Positions 49,852-61,577 are shown, counted from the first letter of the stretch. The stretch is 64,000 nucleotides of DNA from Diphasiastrum complanatum (GCA_029204225.1 CM055101.1:2412528-2476527), one strand, 5' to 3'. Notes: generated by a model from the sequence alone, not told the origin. A program made the numbers and translations.

Positions 49852-52700
49852 TTGTTAGTTGTGTCCTTTGTAAGTGCTTATGCTATGTAATTTTGTGCAT
49901 AATATATGGGCCTTACCTTTTTGAATTAGTGTTTTCATGTTTGGCATGGTTATTTTGGAGAATTTCAGCATTTTGTATGCATTTGTTGTTTTTATATGCA
50001 AAAAATGTTTTTTCTTAGAATTGAAATGGGACAAAAATGAGATGGCACCAGATGTTGCAGCAAAGAAGAGATTCCCACAAGGCATACAATGAAAAATCAT
50101 ATTAGATTTTTGGGATTATGGTGTATAACACCAGTATGCTGCGAATTGGATCCAAGCAGAGGCTAGCTTGTATAAGAGTTGGGGCATATAAAAAATTGAT
50201 ATACTCATTATTGTGATTTACTCTTCCATGTTTTTATGGTTATGTTTGAAAAGTTATGCTTGCTGTATGTGAATCTCTCTCATACCAATATTCACATTTG
50301 TTGTGATTGCCCATGAAGTGTATGTGGAATAGAGGATTTAAGCACCCGACACTTGATCACAAGTATGTAGCTTTATATATCTTGTTTAGTTCTTGAAACA
50401 AACATTTAAATTTATAACCTTTTTTTTGTAAGGAGAAATTTTAACAATACTAGTCATTCGTTCTCTCTTACCCACAAGTGCAATTGAAAACAAAAAACAT
50501 TATAATAAAATGAAACGGTATAAAACATTTGGTTGCAATGATGTCTATAGATTGTATAAGAGTTTGGCTTTTTCTTTTCTACCCTTGAACCCAAGATCTA
50601 TTTATGCATTAGATTTTGTAACCCACCATTTCCAATGCACCAACAAAAAGTACTCGTCTCATTCTACTTTTCTTTCAACAATCTCTTCACTTGTTCCTTT
50701 ATCTTGTCAAGTAACAACTTGTATACTCTCTTGTTTTGCTCAAGGATGTGTTGTTTGTTTTCTAAGATTTGTTTAAATTTTTGTGTATTTAGGTTCTATT
50801 GGTCTAGAATAGTTTGAACAGTCTATTATTCCTAACATGTTTATTGGAACATTATAAAATTGTGCCCTCTTAGAGAAAAACCATCAATTTTTTGACTAGT
50901 TTGAAGCTAAAATGTTTTAAGTGAGAACATGTGAACTATGTTTATCGAGGAGCCTCAACATTGCACCAATTTGAAGTAACAAACATGCTTCTTGGTTTCC
51001 AAGGGGAGGCTCGAACTTGGGACCAAAGAAATTTTGGATGTGAAGAAACAATAATGGGATTTTTGCTTCACTATTATTGGGGAGTGTGGTTCTAGCCTCG
51101 TCGTTGCCTAGAAATATGTGATCAACATGATCACAATATCTTGAACATCTCATGTATGTTGTACCAAAATTGCTTCATTGCACTTTCTTGGATATCTTGT
51201 TTGTATCCTTGCTCTCATATCTCATTGATCCCAAAACACTCTAGAGTGTGACGATTTGTAGATTAGTTCTAACCATTGGATTGCTCTTAGTGAGCTTTGG
51301 AGTATTGAGATAGTGTTTAATGCATTGTTAAATGACACATATCTTAGTAATTGCATTGTCACTTCTACCACAAATTGAAGGGTGTCATCATAAATCAACT
51401 TGATTAACATTATTTTCCATTAATTCTTACAAGGTGACATTTCAATAGTACAAACATGAAACCTATAAAGGTTGTTATAGGCACAAGCTATAGTGAACCA
51501 CTAAAGGTAGGTGCTTCATAGCCCTTAGCATGCATGTAAGGGAAATCATATGCACCTTTAAAGATGAAGTCATGGATGAAATTATATATACCATCTTTAA
51601 TTCTCCAATCAATCCTTCTGCCCTCAGTGTCGATCAATCATATGTGAGCCTCAATCATATGTGTGGACTAAATCTCAGATAAAATAATCAGTTCATCATG
51701 GATGAACATCGACATGATAAAGTTGTAGAAGGATCAATAGAACACCAACCAACACAGGCAAGTTCTCAACATCCTAAAATGCAAATGTGCTAGTAAAAAG
51801 CCTTTTCATGGATGGTAGTGCGCAAAAGAATTAAGGTGGAGGTTCAATAAAGAAAGTTGAAAGCCTTAAAAGTGTGATTGAATCTTTTAATGTGAAATCA
51901 TAACATTCAATTAAGCATATGCTTTCTCTTCTAATGCTCAGAGGCATGCATCTGCGCTTTCTTGAATAGCTCTAAATTTGCGAAAGTACAACAAAAAGTG
52001 TATCTAAATCAAATCCACAAGAGTGATTGGGTGTTAGATTAGATTGATCTACCAATCTACACAAAATTAGATAGCATTAGATCAAATCTACATCAACAAA
52101 TCTAACAAGAACAATAAAATATGATCAAAACTAATGCTTGCTGGTTTCACATGTGTGAAAACCTGTCAGAGTACAGACAACCAAAAGAAAATGAAGTACA
52201 GTAAGCTTAGAACCCAATAGATGCATAAAATTACAAGACATATAGAGAGAGAACCCAAGAAATGTTCCAAAACCAAGATTTAGCTTGCTTGTTGATTATG
52301 GCCAAATGAGGCTCTATATATACATGAGTGGGATCTCGAGCTGCTGTTGAGTCACTTGATCTAGCATGTGTGAGAGTGCTTAGTCACCAAATGATCCATC
52401 AATCACATCAAACTTGGCACATGGTCCATGACTTCCAAGATTTAAGGCGCCTCCTTGATTTTGGATAATTTTCCTAACTTATAGGAACTTAGATTAAAAT
52501 CTTCTACAAGCCTAAACTCAACTTCTATTGATTTTTCCACACGTGTGAGCAGACCTCTACACATGGGAGATCAATCCTAAACTCAAGGTGTATGTTCTTC
52601 GATTCTAGGTACAACATGGAATATTCTAGAATATGGCAAGAGGCTTCTGCAATAAGCCCAAACACTACATAACTGAAGTAGAGAGTTAGAAGTATTAGAA
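49852..52700. other. Intergenic region, old repeat debris
   Basis: No gene or intact element is supported. The 51960-52760 part has LTR-like features (CACATGTGTGAAA and CCACACGTGTGAG palindromes as in the Copia LTRs), but I could not place ends. Confidence 0.4.
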
Positions 52701-52985
52701 ACAGACGACCAGTTGGCATCCTGCGCATGTGAGTCCCCAACATTGGGCCTTAGGCTAATAAGTGCTATGGAGCACAATCATTCAATAAAGTATTTTAAAC
52801 TTAGCTTTTGTAAAGTTCTTAAGTTGGGAAACACAACTTGACCTCAAAAAACACAAAGTGACCTTGATGGAACTTCAATATCCAATCAGAGTGAAGGGGG
52901 CTTACCTCTCAAATCTATAAGAGGGAGCCATTTCCCTTGTATTTGCTCTCCTACTCCTAATAAAACTTTGTTTATTTCACTTTCG

Positions 52986-53059
<74 letters not shown>

Positions 53060-53100
53060 ACACCGACAATGACCATCGAGTTCGCGTTAATTCGTACCTT
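52701..53100 (+). repeat. LTR-like fragment with TATA and AATAAA
   Basis: It contains CTATAAGAGG (about 52915) and CCTAATAAAACTTTG (about 52957), 40 bp apart, like a short LTR promoter and polyadenylation region. A (CT)n tract follows. Confidence 0.45.
52989..53055. repeat. (CT)n microsatellite
   Basis: About 33 CT units. Confidence 0.97.
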
Positions 53101-53679
53101 GTACGTGGTACCATGTTACAAGAAGTGGAAAAGTTTCTTTTGCACGTCCCATGTGGCGTAAGCATGAAGGGTGAGGCCCATGTTGATGTCAAAGCTGAAA
53201 AGTGTCGGGTAGAATCCCATTGCTTCAAGAAGTGGGCCAGTAGTCTAAAGCCATGGTTTAATCAGGGCATAAGAAGACAAGGGCCAAATCTGGGTGGCCG
53301 ATGGTATTTCGCGTTGGATCACCTGCTTGGTGCCAGAGTCATCAGAAGGTGAGGAGGCCATGTTAGCAATGATAGTAGAAGTTGGTTAAAAAGTAAAAAA
53401 AAATGGTGGAATTGGTAAAAGAGTGATGGGAACGAGAAAAATAGTGGAAAACGAGAATTGGATGGTAGTAACGGCAATTCAGAGCGCAGATCTGGGTTCA
53501 GAGTATGCAGATGATGGCTTGTATGAAGTTTGGTTGCATTCGGAGAACTTGGAAAAATTGGTGACAAATGACTCGAATTCAGCCCTTATATAGTGGAATT
53601 TAGAGAGGTGAAATCCACTTTCTCTTGTTCAGTTCCACTCAAATTTTGGCAGGGACCTTCTTCACAGAATTCTAAGACC

Positions 53680-53910
53680 TCAGAGAAGTCTACGAGAGTT
53701 CAAGAAGTGATTTGACTGTCCTACAAAGGTTTTGCGAGGGTTCAGACAGTTTGCGAGAGTTCAATCCTCGTAGGAGGTGAATGTTCGTACAACTTGCTCC
53801 AGTGGTTGGATTTTCAAGATCAGACCATGTAGACAGGCTAATTTCACTGTTTTGATTCCATTTATGCCCCTTGCGAAGGTTGGTTTAATGATCTTGGAAC
53901 CCTCGCACAC
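53680..53910. other. Second CTCGCA/GCGAGAG motif cluster
   Basis: ACGAGAGTTCAAG, TTTGCGAGGGTTC, TTTGCGAGAGTTC and AACCCTCGCACAC recall the Gypsy-1 leader at 5070-5700. This suggests a related element in decay. Confidence 0.5.
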
Positions 53911-54449
53911 ACTAAAAAATGATATTTTATCCATCAGTAACTTTTGCAAAGATTTTCATAGATGCATCTGGGTTAGATCTAGTGACTGTCCAAGTTTCAA
54001 GAGCTATCTCCCAGGGGATCTCCATAAATCATGAAAGAAGTGCTCTTTTAGAGTGTATTTTGACGAGATCTTGAGATTATCTGATTTTTAGCTTTTGCAA
54101 ACTGGTAATCTACTACATTCATGTTACATCTGACTGGTGGTAACTCTATGGAAGTTCTAGTAGATAATTGCTAGCAGATCCATCAGTTTTGGTGAATTTT
54201 GCCCTTATTTTGCCATGGTTTATGAGATCGAGGTCTCTTATCTACAAATTGGTGGCCTTATTGGTGTATTCTGATGATCTGCTTTCCTCTTGATCCTATC
54301 TGGATCTGGATCTCTCTTGGATCTTGTTGGACCTTCACTAATCTCGCCAAATCTGGCTGAATCTTGATGGATCTAGCTTGATCTGGCTTGATCTTCCTAG
54401 ATCTAGTTGTGATGGCTGAGCAGATAAACATTTCGTAACATGTCACCAC

Positions 54450-54920
54450 CAACCTAAATTTGTCTCACTGCGGCAGCTAGTACTTGTGCAACTGGCTACC
54501 GTTGATGGGTGTGTCGAAAGGTGTCCCATCTAGCTTCTCCAAATTTACGGCTCCATGATTAAGAATTTATTTGATCCGATAAGGACCTTCGTCTGTGAAT
54601 TTTAATTTCCCCTTGATCGCCTTGGTGTTATACATCAGGACTAGATCTCCGGATTGAAGATCTTTCTTTTGTAACATGAGATCGTGCCACGCTTTGCGTC
54701 TTTCCTTTTCAGTTGCAAGTGCATGCACAACTAGTAAGCGTGTTTCACAGAGCTTATGTAGAGCTTCGTGGTGTAATTGTAGAGATCTGGATTCATCAAG
54801 GCGTTACGTTGTGGCAATCATTAATGAAGGGACTAAAAACTCTACTGGCATTACAACATCCTGACCATATACCAATTGGAATCGGGTTTGATCAGTGTAC
54901 AGTTTGATATTGATTCTAAG
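54450..54920 (-). pseudogene. Gypsy integrase end and post-integrase domain
   Basis: The minus strand reads FQLVYGQDVVMPVEFLVPSL, RKAWHDLMLQKKDLQSGDLV, MYNTKAIKGKLKFTDEGPYR and LDGTPFDTPINGSQLHKY, matching the end of a Gypsy polyprotein (compare Gypsy-3, FQVGDKVLLY and VVNRSRLRKY). Two stops occur within it. Confidence 0.85.
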
Positions 54921-55050
54921 AAATTCTTATTTTTAGAAGTGTCGATCACTTGTGACCAAGACTATTGTCAAGAGAGAGAATTTTACAAATCTGATCAGAG
55001 ATAGGAGTTGATTGAAAATTCTAGATCCAATCTCATTGTTTTTAGTGATT

Positions 55051-55330
55051 TGGAAAGATGTCTGATATAGAGGATGAACCTGATGTGCTTGAATAGCCAT
55101 TTGTCCCTCCACAAGTTATTATTAGAAGATCACCTCATCTAGATTTATCAAAATATAATAGGTTATCTGATCTAGTCAGATTTCTCAAAAAAAATTCCGA
55201 ATAATGTGAGGTTTATGGCGAAGTTTTTCCACAAAACTATTTCCCCTGGCTAAGATGCAGTCTTGGATAGGAATGGAAAGGAGTTTTAGATCGGATTGAA
55301 AGTCAAAAGCACTTGGATTGTTATCCCGGA
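55051..55330 (+). pseudogene. Gypsy gag N-terminal fragment
   Basis: The plus strand reads MSDIEDEPDVLE, then LDLSKYNRLSDLVRFLKKNS and CEVYGEVF. The pattern is like PKYDG.SDPVRF in the Gypsy-1 and Gypsy-2 gag proteins. Stops are frequent. Confidence 0.6.
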
Positions 55331-56283
55331 TTGGAGTGCTGATTTCTCAAAGCAAAATTCGAAAGAAGATTCACAAAATTTTGGTTGTAGCTTGTTTTTC
55401 AAAAAAAATGGAGTAGAGTGCTCTTCTACAAGATTGATGTAAAGTCAATCCATCCAGATAGATGAACAACTAATTTCTTTTAGTACATGATTTTGGTGAC
55501 TGTATGTTGAGGATAAAGGGATTTATGCCAAAAATTCTCCTCTGAAACTACATGTTGAAAGACATTGTGGAAAGCAGTTAAACTAATATTTAGCAGAATT
55601 GATAGCTAAAACAATTGAAGCGACCAATCATCTCTTGGGAATTTCTATTTTCCCCTTCAAATATGTGGAAGCATGGAGTGTTGGATATAAGAACTGTGAC
55701 CAAAAATTTGCAGGGAGAGCTTAGTCTGAACTCCAAGTTTGCTTCTGGACAGCCATAAGACAGTATGTTTTTGACCTGCAATCATGTTTCAGATTATGAT
55801 TAAGCAGTGGAGTTCAGGTTCTTTTCCAAGTATAGTTCTGTAAGGGATGCTTGGTAGAAATCTGATGGAGGTTACCTGCCTCAACATGTAATTCCTTCTA
55901 GAGCATGATCTGCTTGTAACAACGTATGTGAGACAGTTGTCTTTTGGGTGCCACAAATAATTGGCCATCTCGTTATCATTGATCCGGTTACCTCTTGGCG
56001 TGCTCCCGTACCAAGAACGTAGAAGGTGTAGATGCATCTGGGATTGAAATCCCAACAGACCAAACTTTGCATCCTATACCTCGTTTTTTTGGGAGTGTGA
56101 TCAGTGTATTGAAGATCTGAAAAATGACAAAGATTAGGCGTAGTTGAACGAGGTGCTCTCTCGCATAGGAGCTGTTGAAGTGCAAAAGTAGAAGGTCGAG
56201 GAGGTGAACGACCTGCTACGGGATGAGCCCGAATAGCCATCGTGGTTGTAGCCACCAGGGGGATTGAACTTCAATCTTTTGGG

Positions 56284-56640
56284 ATGTGTATAGGGACGTA
56301 GATCTTTCGTAGTTGTAGCCCTTCTGCCTGTCAACAAGGGTTAGACTGCTGGATAGGTGTCTAACTATGTAAAGATGCAACTTTTAGATATTTCTCTACT
56401 TCCTCCCTTAACTCTACTCACCACTAACACTACCCACCATTAACTCTACACCTATAACTAACATTCCACATGATTTTAGAGAGAATGCAAAGAGAAGAGT
56501 AGAAGAGATAGAGGGGAGAAGAGGGGAAGGGAGTGAGGGTGGAGGTTAGAAGTAGAGCAAGAGGGAGAGAAAGATAGTGACAAGGGAGGTTAACTCATTT
56601 GCTCATTGTGCATGCTAATGGAGAAACATTAACATTTGAA
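56284..56640 (-). repeat. Gypsy-1-type LTR end, diverged
   Basis: The minus strand carries GTGAGTAGAGTTAAGGGAGG, then TAGTTAGACACCTATCCAGC and GAAAGATCTACG, in the same order as 11030-11160. The first half of the LTR is not recognisable here. Confidence 0.75.
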
Positions 56641-56989
56641 ACCAAAAACATGTAAGCTAGAAAGTGTGAGAGATTCAACTAGTTTGATCATTTTGTCAAT
56701 ATTTCCATATGTGGCATATTGAGGCCAAAACTTGTTTTAGACTTAGATATTGACTTTTTAAAGTTCATTCTAAATTTCATTTGAATAAACACTTTTTGAA
56801 AGTGTGGGAAAGTTAGAATGCGATTTTGAGTAGATTCAAATTTGAATAGTTGGATACATTGAATCTAGACCCAAAAATAGTACAGTTTTCATTTTGGAGG
56901 AAAAACCAAGTGGCCAAATAGGGTCTGGACGTGTTATAAAAGGATGTAACTCGTGGAGAGAGTGATCTTCTCTCTTCTCTATCTCATTT

Positions 56990-57080
56990 CATGCTTATAC
57001 ATGGTTCTCTTGGGTTCTACTATCCATTGGTGCACTATATTGGTGATTGCTTGCAATTCTATGTGTAGAATGATTCAAGG
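56990..57080 (+). repeat. Copia-A LTR fragment
   Basis: TCTCTTGGGTTC, CTATCCATTGGTGCACTATAT and GTGTAGAATG match 1402-1472 of the Copia-A LTR. Confidence 0.8.
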
Positions 57081-57084
57081 AAGT

Positions 57085-57380
57085 ACCACCAGTGTCCTGA
57101 GGATTGGTTAGTGGTTGAGCTACTTGCAATTGTGGTTGTCCTTGAAACGACGAGCCTTGATTTGTTGGTGGAGGTTGTTGAAATCCTGCCCCATCGCCAC
57201 CATCTGATCCATTATAATGACGTCTGAAGTCATGAAACTGGGCATGCTCTGCATGGACAAAAGGTGTGGATTGAGCAGTTGCCTTTAACTTTTCCTCGAG
57301 GGTGGCGATATGTTGTTTGAGGGTCTCGATGGAAGTAGTATAGGATTGTTGTGTTGGAATGGCAAAGTGGAGCCACAGCC
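57085..57380 (-). pseudogene. Retroelement gag-like fragment
   Basis: A minus-strand frame reads TQQSYTTSIETLKQHIATLE, EKLKATAQSTPFVHAEHAQF and a Gln/Pro-rich end (GAGFQQPPPTNQGSSFQGQP). A short coiled coil before a Gln-rich tail fits the C-terminal half of a gag, but no zinc knuckle is present. Confidence 0.45.
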
Positions 57381-57466
57381 CACGCTCAAAGAAATCCCAT
57401 AAGTAGAAGTGGGACTTTGTTCAAAGTGGACATTAGGGCTCTTTTTGGACTCAAAAAGGGCCTCTT

Positions 57467-57484
57467 CACTAATTATAATTAGTG
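57467..57484. promoter_or_regulatory. 18-bp perfect palindrome upstream of gene A
   Basis: CACTAATTATAATTAGTG reads the same on both strands, 127 bp before the TATA box of gene A. It could be a homeodomain- or MADS-type site, or chance. Confidence 0.4.
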
Positions 57485-57610
57485 TTAATGATGACACATG
57501 TCCCAATAAAATATTGACAACTGAGAGAGAATGGTCCATATGACATGGCAAATTCAATGGTACAGATTAAATCAAGTGTGGGCCACAAAGTACACCTCTA
57601 ACATTAACCC

Positions 57611-57618
57611 TATATAAA
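57611..57618 (+). promoter_or_regulatory. TATA box of gene A
   Basis: TATATAAA in ACCCTATATAAAGC. No other clear promoter element is seen. The (CT)n tract follows in the presumed 5' UTR. Confidence 0.65.
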
Positions 57619-57768
57619 GCAATAACTATGCCTACAAGTTAACATCAACTAGCCTGTCTATCTACTAGCAGTCTTATCCTAAGTGAGCCTAGTCTTTATT
57701 TCAAATTTTGAATGTTCACAAGCTTGTATCTCTCATCTCTCTCTCATTTTGTAGTCTCTCTCTAAACG

Positions 57769-57892
<124 letters not shown>

Positions 57893-57996
57893 TTCTGTAT
57901 ACTCCACAAATATTCTATTTTTTTTATTTTGGTTCACCTTATCTGAAGATCTACACACTATTTCGCATATCCTACATTATCATTACATCATCCATT

Positions 57997-59343
57997 ATGG
58001 CCTCTACTCAATCAATCAACTAGCTTCCATTGTTGCACACATCAAAGATTCCAATGAGCATTGGGTGCCCCATACATTTTCAACTTTTGACTGGGTTTAC
58101 ATGCAACCATCGGGCAAAGGAACTCACAAGGTTGCAAAGAGGAAGCGAAACAACCAAGACTACCATTGGAAAGGAAGGATCCACGAATTCAAGATCGACC
58201 AAAACGGCGAATACCTTGCAAATGTGCAACACGTATACATGCGTCGAGATATTTTATTGGATGTGGCTGTTGCTGATAGAACCATACAGTCGCATTGTAG
58301 GTCTCACCTCTTTTATTCTTGTGTTGACTATTATGTTTGAATTATTATTATGTCATTGTAATGGATAATAATGTTGCATTAATGCCTGGTGCAGATGTCT
58401 TTCCTTCAAATAGCTTCGATTGGCAAAACGTGAAGTCCTTCACTGGAAAATTCTCCGCCATACACGCCAAATATGGAGAACTAATATATGGTGGGTTGGC
58501 ATCCTCTGCCCTGATCAAAATGGGCATTTTCTTTTACGATCACATGTACGAAGTTCCAAAAAAAAGTTTTGGCCAAGGCAAATTAGCACCAATTTCTGAG
58601 CCTGCGATCAATTATCATGAATGGCCATATGTTGACCAACTGACTATTGAATTAACAAAGAGGCAACTTCTCAAAGAGATTACTGGTAATATGAAGCCAA
58701 CATTCGGATCCAAACGAGTCTACACTAGCATCTCTGTGCCGATCACCGTATTTGTTGCCATATTTAAGGCGGTCCCCTTTAGGAAAACAAACACGACGTG
58801 GGCATGGAAAGCAACAGAATCATCACTATTGGATAACATATTTGTCGCATGGGATTCAAAGGAAATGGAGCATAAAGGAGATTTAATAAGGTGTAAGCTC
58901 TCTTGTGAAACAATGACCATAAGGTATCATATTTCACGTCAAACATGCTCCTTAAGTTTAATCTATAGGCGATATAAGTTTGGTCATGGCCGATGGGACC
59001 CTCTAGACGCGGAGACGAATCAGCAAGAAGTGGAGATATCCATACATTTGCCCCATGATGAAATACGAGAAATTCATATAAATAAGGAGTGCAGCCTAGA
59101 AGATCTTTGGCATATGCTTGGATTGACTTTTGTTGATGTGCCAATAGATTTTGTCTTCACTCGTAATGGACAAAATGTGAGTCCCTAATTTCCATCAGAT
59201 TCCTGAATTTTAAATAGTAATGTTGAATAAATATAAGATTATTAACTTTGTGTCTGGTTTTGCAGATACGGAGACGAGCCGAAAAAGATCATGAATGTGT
59301 TTCATTTTTACAAATAGGGACATTAGGAGTCCAATGGGAATAA
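57997..59343 (+). pseudogene. Gene A: BAH-like N-terminus, possible ubiquitin-like C-terminus; start frame broken
   Basis: Three exons (to 58296; 58395-59176; 59266-59343) have GT-AG introns of 98 and 89 bp with matching phases. The N-terminal part reads FDWVYMQPSGKG, WKGRIHEFKIDQNGEYLANV, HVYMRRDILL, then FPSNSFDWQNVKSFTGKFSA. The order hydrophobic-WxGRI-E-NGE-YxRxDxL...FxSxxFDxxxVxSxxGK recalls a BAH domain. The last 75 residues (EVEISIHLPHDEIREIHINK, FVFTRNGQNIRRRAEKD, FLQIGTLGVQWE) look like a ubiquitin-like fold. The middle is unknown. The only nearby ATG (57997) is out of frame after eight codons, at a CAAT-repeat. AATAAA overlaps the stop. Exons 2 and 3 are intact, so the gene could start elsewhere. 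Confidence 0.6.
58395..59176 (+). CDS. Gene A exon 2
   Basis: The acceptor is GGTGCAG|AT and the donor CAAAAT|GTGAGT. It has 260 intact codons after two bases that complete a split codon. It contains SVPITVFVAIFKAVPFRKTN and SCETMTIRYHISRQTCSLSL, which I cannot place in a family. Confidence 0.7.
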
Positions 59344-59668
59344 ATGATTTAATCTAATGGAAAATAGAAAACACAATTAGTTGGTTGTGTTTTGACTCTA
59401 TTCTAATATATTTTGTTACGTTTTGACTTTACTTTTGCGTTGTCACATTTTATATGCTTGTTACTACATTTGTGGATGTCCAAGGGTGAAACTTGTTAGG
59501 GTTAAAATTGTTTAGTGATATGCATTTTAATACTATTACTGGTTTCTTCGAAGGTTTTCGCTAACTGGCAATTAGGATTTTTACTCATGAGCCTAGACAA
59601 GAACATATTATATTTGGAAAAGAGGCCAAAACTTTTATAGGGGCACTTACTAAAATTAGGACCCTTCA

Positions 59669-59678
59669 CTATATAAGG
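59669..59678 (+). promoter_or_regulatory. TATA box of the H3-like gene
   Basis: CTATATAAGG lies 126 bp before the ATG at 59804. A C/T-rich start-site-like TTCTCATTTCTCCAC follows about 30 bp downstream, the normal plant spacing. Confidence 0.75.
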
Positions 59679-59803
59679 GTGCTTGAGTTCTCATTTCTCC
59701 ACTTCATCCCTTGAGTGTCAGAGTGTCAATTTTTTTAAATTCTCTGTTTTTCATCTCTCGTGTTCTCTGATACGTTTTCAAAGGCTAACCAATGTCGGAG
59801 GAA

Positions 59804-60982
59804 ATGGCACGGACGAAACAAACGGCTAGAGATCCCAGAGTGACTGCATTGCTCCATAGGGATGCACTAGCCACCTTCGATGAGAGAGAGAGACGGGAGA
59901 GCAGAAGCAGGAGTAGGAGTCACAGCCCTATAGCGTCTCAGGAAGATCCGGCCACTCAGCGTGAAGCTGAGGAGGACATGGCCCATACAACAGCTGCACA
60001 TGAGGACCAGACTGAGCAGCAGCAGCAAGAAGACCAGCAGCAGCAGGAGGACCAGCAGCAGTAGCAGCCACCACGAGAAAAAAGCCCTTCCCCGACGGCA
60101 ACTGAGCGGGAGGAAACAATGAAGTTCCTAGATGAGGAGCTTGCGGCATCGGGTGAGTTGCCGGTTCTGAATGATTTTTTCTTCGACCCATTTCCACCAG
60201 CAATGGGCATGGACACATCAAATTTAGCCATATCGAGGGACACCACACCCACCGTGTCACCTCCAAGTCACGGCCCGATGATGGGTCCGATGATGTCGTT
60301 GCTGGTGGGTGGTTCTGATGAGGGCACCCCGATGTCGCACACAACAAGGATGAAGCAGAAGGCGACCCATAGATGGTCAGAGAGAGGAGCACACGAGCGA
60401 AAAAAAAAGAATCCTTGCAAGGCAGGCTCTACATCAAAGCGACGAAACCCTGCAGCTCAGCAGCCATCACCATTGCCCACACTGCCAACATTGCCTCCGC
60501 CCCCACCGCCTCCACCACCAACTCCAACACCTCCACCACCACCACCTCCACCACCTCCACTGCCTCCAAGTTCTGCCGTAGCTGGCCCAAGTAGGACCGT
60601 AGAGCGTGGCAGGGGTAGGTTGGCCCCTCGTGCAGCACCATGGGCTGAAAAGGAGCTCCGCAGGATGCATCCACCACCTCCTCGACCGCATAGAAAGCGC
60701 AGGATCGCAAAGTGGCTCCAGGATATACGGAGCTATCAGAAGTCCGTAAAATTTTTGATCCCTAGCGCCCCTTTTGTGAGGCTTGTAAAAGAAATAGTCG
60801 ATGAATTTTCCTTGGGGAACAGAGTTACGGCAGATGTGGTGTCCGCAATACAAGAGTCCGCAGAAATGTACCTAACGCGGCTCTTTGAGGACTCATTTTT
60901 GTGTGCAGTGCACGGGAAGAGAGTCACAATACTCCCCAAGGATCTCCACCTAGCTAGAAGGCTAAGGAGAGAGCGCACTTAA
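59804..60982 (+). pseudogene. H3-like (CENH3-like) histone with long N-terminal tail; one in-frame TAG
   Basis: The frame begins MARTKQTARDPR (another in-frame ATG is at 59792) and ends with a complete H3 histone fold. The alphaN helix is [20 protein letters not shown], followed by [12 protein letters not shown], loop 1 SLGNRVT, alpha-2 [20 protein letters not shown], then [30 protein letters not shown] precedes the fold as in H3. LIPxAPFVR is CENH3-like, but loop 1 has canonical H3 length. Between lie an SR-dipeptide stretch (ESRSRSRSHSP), a Gln tract, [16 protein letters not shown] and a poly-Pro run (about 60490-60570), giving 392 codons in place of about 136-180. A single TAG at 60062 replaces a CAG in the Gln tract. 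No introns are seen. It may be a pseudogene, a 3' ORF from 60119, or read through. Confidence 0.85.
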
Positions 60983-61053
60983 AAATATCATGTACATGAT
61001 TTTATTCATAATATACTAAAGATTTGGTGTCAAGTATCTTGCAGAATTTCAGG

Positions 61054-61185
61054 TTATGTGAATGCAAATTGTTGTGATTGAGTTTGATATCTGATTTCAG
61101 TACTGTTTATGTGAATGCAGTCATTTGAAAATTTTAGTATCATCTATGTGAATGCAGTGATTTAAAATTTTCACTACTATGGGAA
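61054..61185 (+). repeat. Three imperfect TATGTGAATGCA repeats
   Basis: TTATGTGAATGCA, TTATGTGAATGCAGTCATTT and CTATGTGAATGCAGTGATTT occur in the H3-like 3' flank, the last two followed by AAAATTTT. Confidence 0.8.
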
Positions 61186-61268
61186 TGGTAGTTTCTTTCA
61201 CCATGTTGTAGCTAGGATAGGTTTCCATGTCGTGGCATGGAAATCACGCCAAGGCGCGACCAGGGGAC

Positions 61269-61417
61269 GTTTGACCTGGTCAAACGGGCCCTGGTCGTGC
61301 CCTGGCGTGAAAATCACACCAAGGCACGACGTTTGACCAGGTCAAACATCCCTTGGTCGCGCCTTGGCATGATTTTCACGCCAGGGCACGACCAGGGCCC
61401 GTTTGACCAAGTCAAGC
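61269..61417. repeat. 48-bp-arm inverted repeat between convergent genes
   Basis: Arms 61269-61316 and 61370-61417 are reverse complements with two mismatches, separated by 53 bp that is itself made of related words (GTTTGACCAGGTCAAAC, CGCGCCTTGGC). Flanks on both sides (AAATCACGCCAAGGCGCGAC; CTGGTCGCGCCCTGGCGTGA) extend the pattern to about 61240-61455. The region is GC-rich against an AT-rich background. Confidence 0.93.
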
Positions 61418-61571
61418 GGGCCCTGGTCGCGCCCTGGCGTGAAAATCACGCCACGTAAAAAAAAAAATCTTTATCAGAAAAAAAAAATTAAATTCTAAAT
61501 TCAATGAATAAGCACATCATATAATGACAACAGAGAATTAGGAGAGTCCTCAAGAAAAAAATGACAAAATC

Positions 61572-61577
61572 TTTATT
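61572..61577 (-). terminator. Polyadenylation signal of gene C
   Basis: AATAAA on the minus strand overlaps the TGA stop of gene C, the same arrangement as at the end of gene A. Confidence 0.55.

Noticed and set aside
59792-60982. Calling the H3-like gene an ordinary H3 or a certain CENH3
   Set aside because: The tail is far too long for H3, and the alphaN/loop region is only partly CENH3-like. Loop 1 lacks the extra residues usual in CENH3, so only H3-like is supported.
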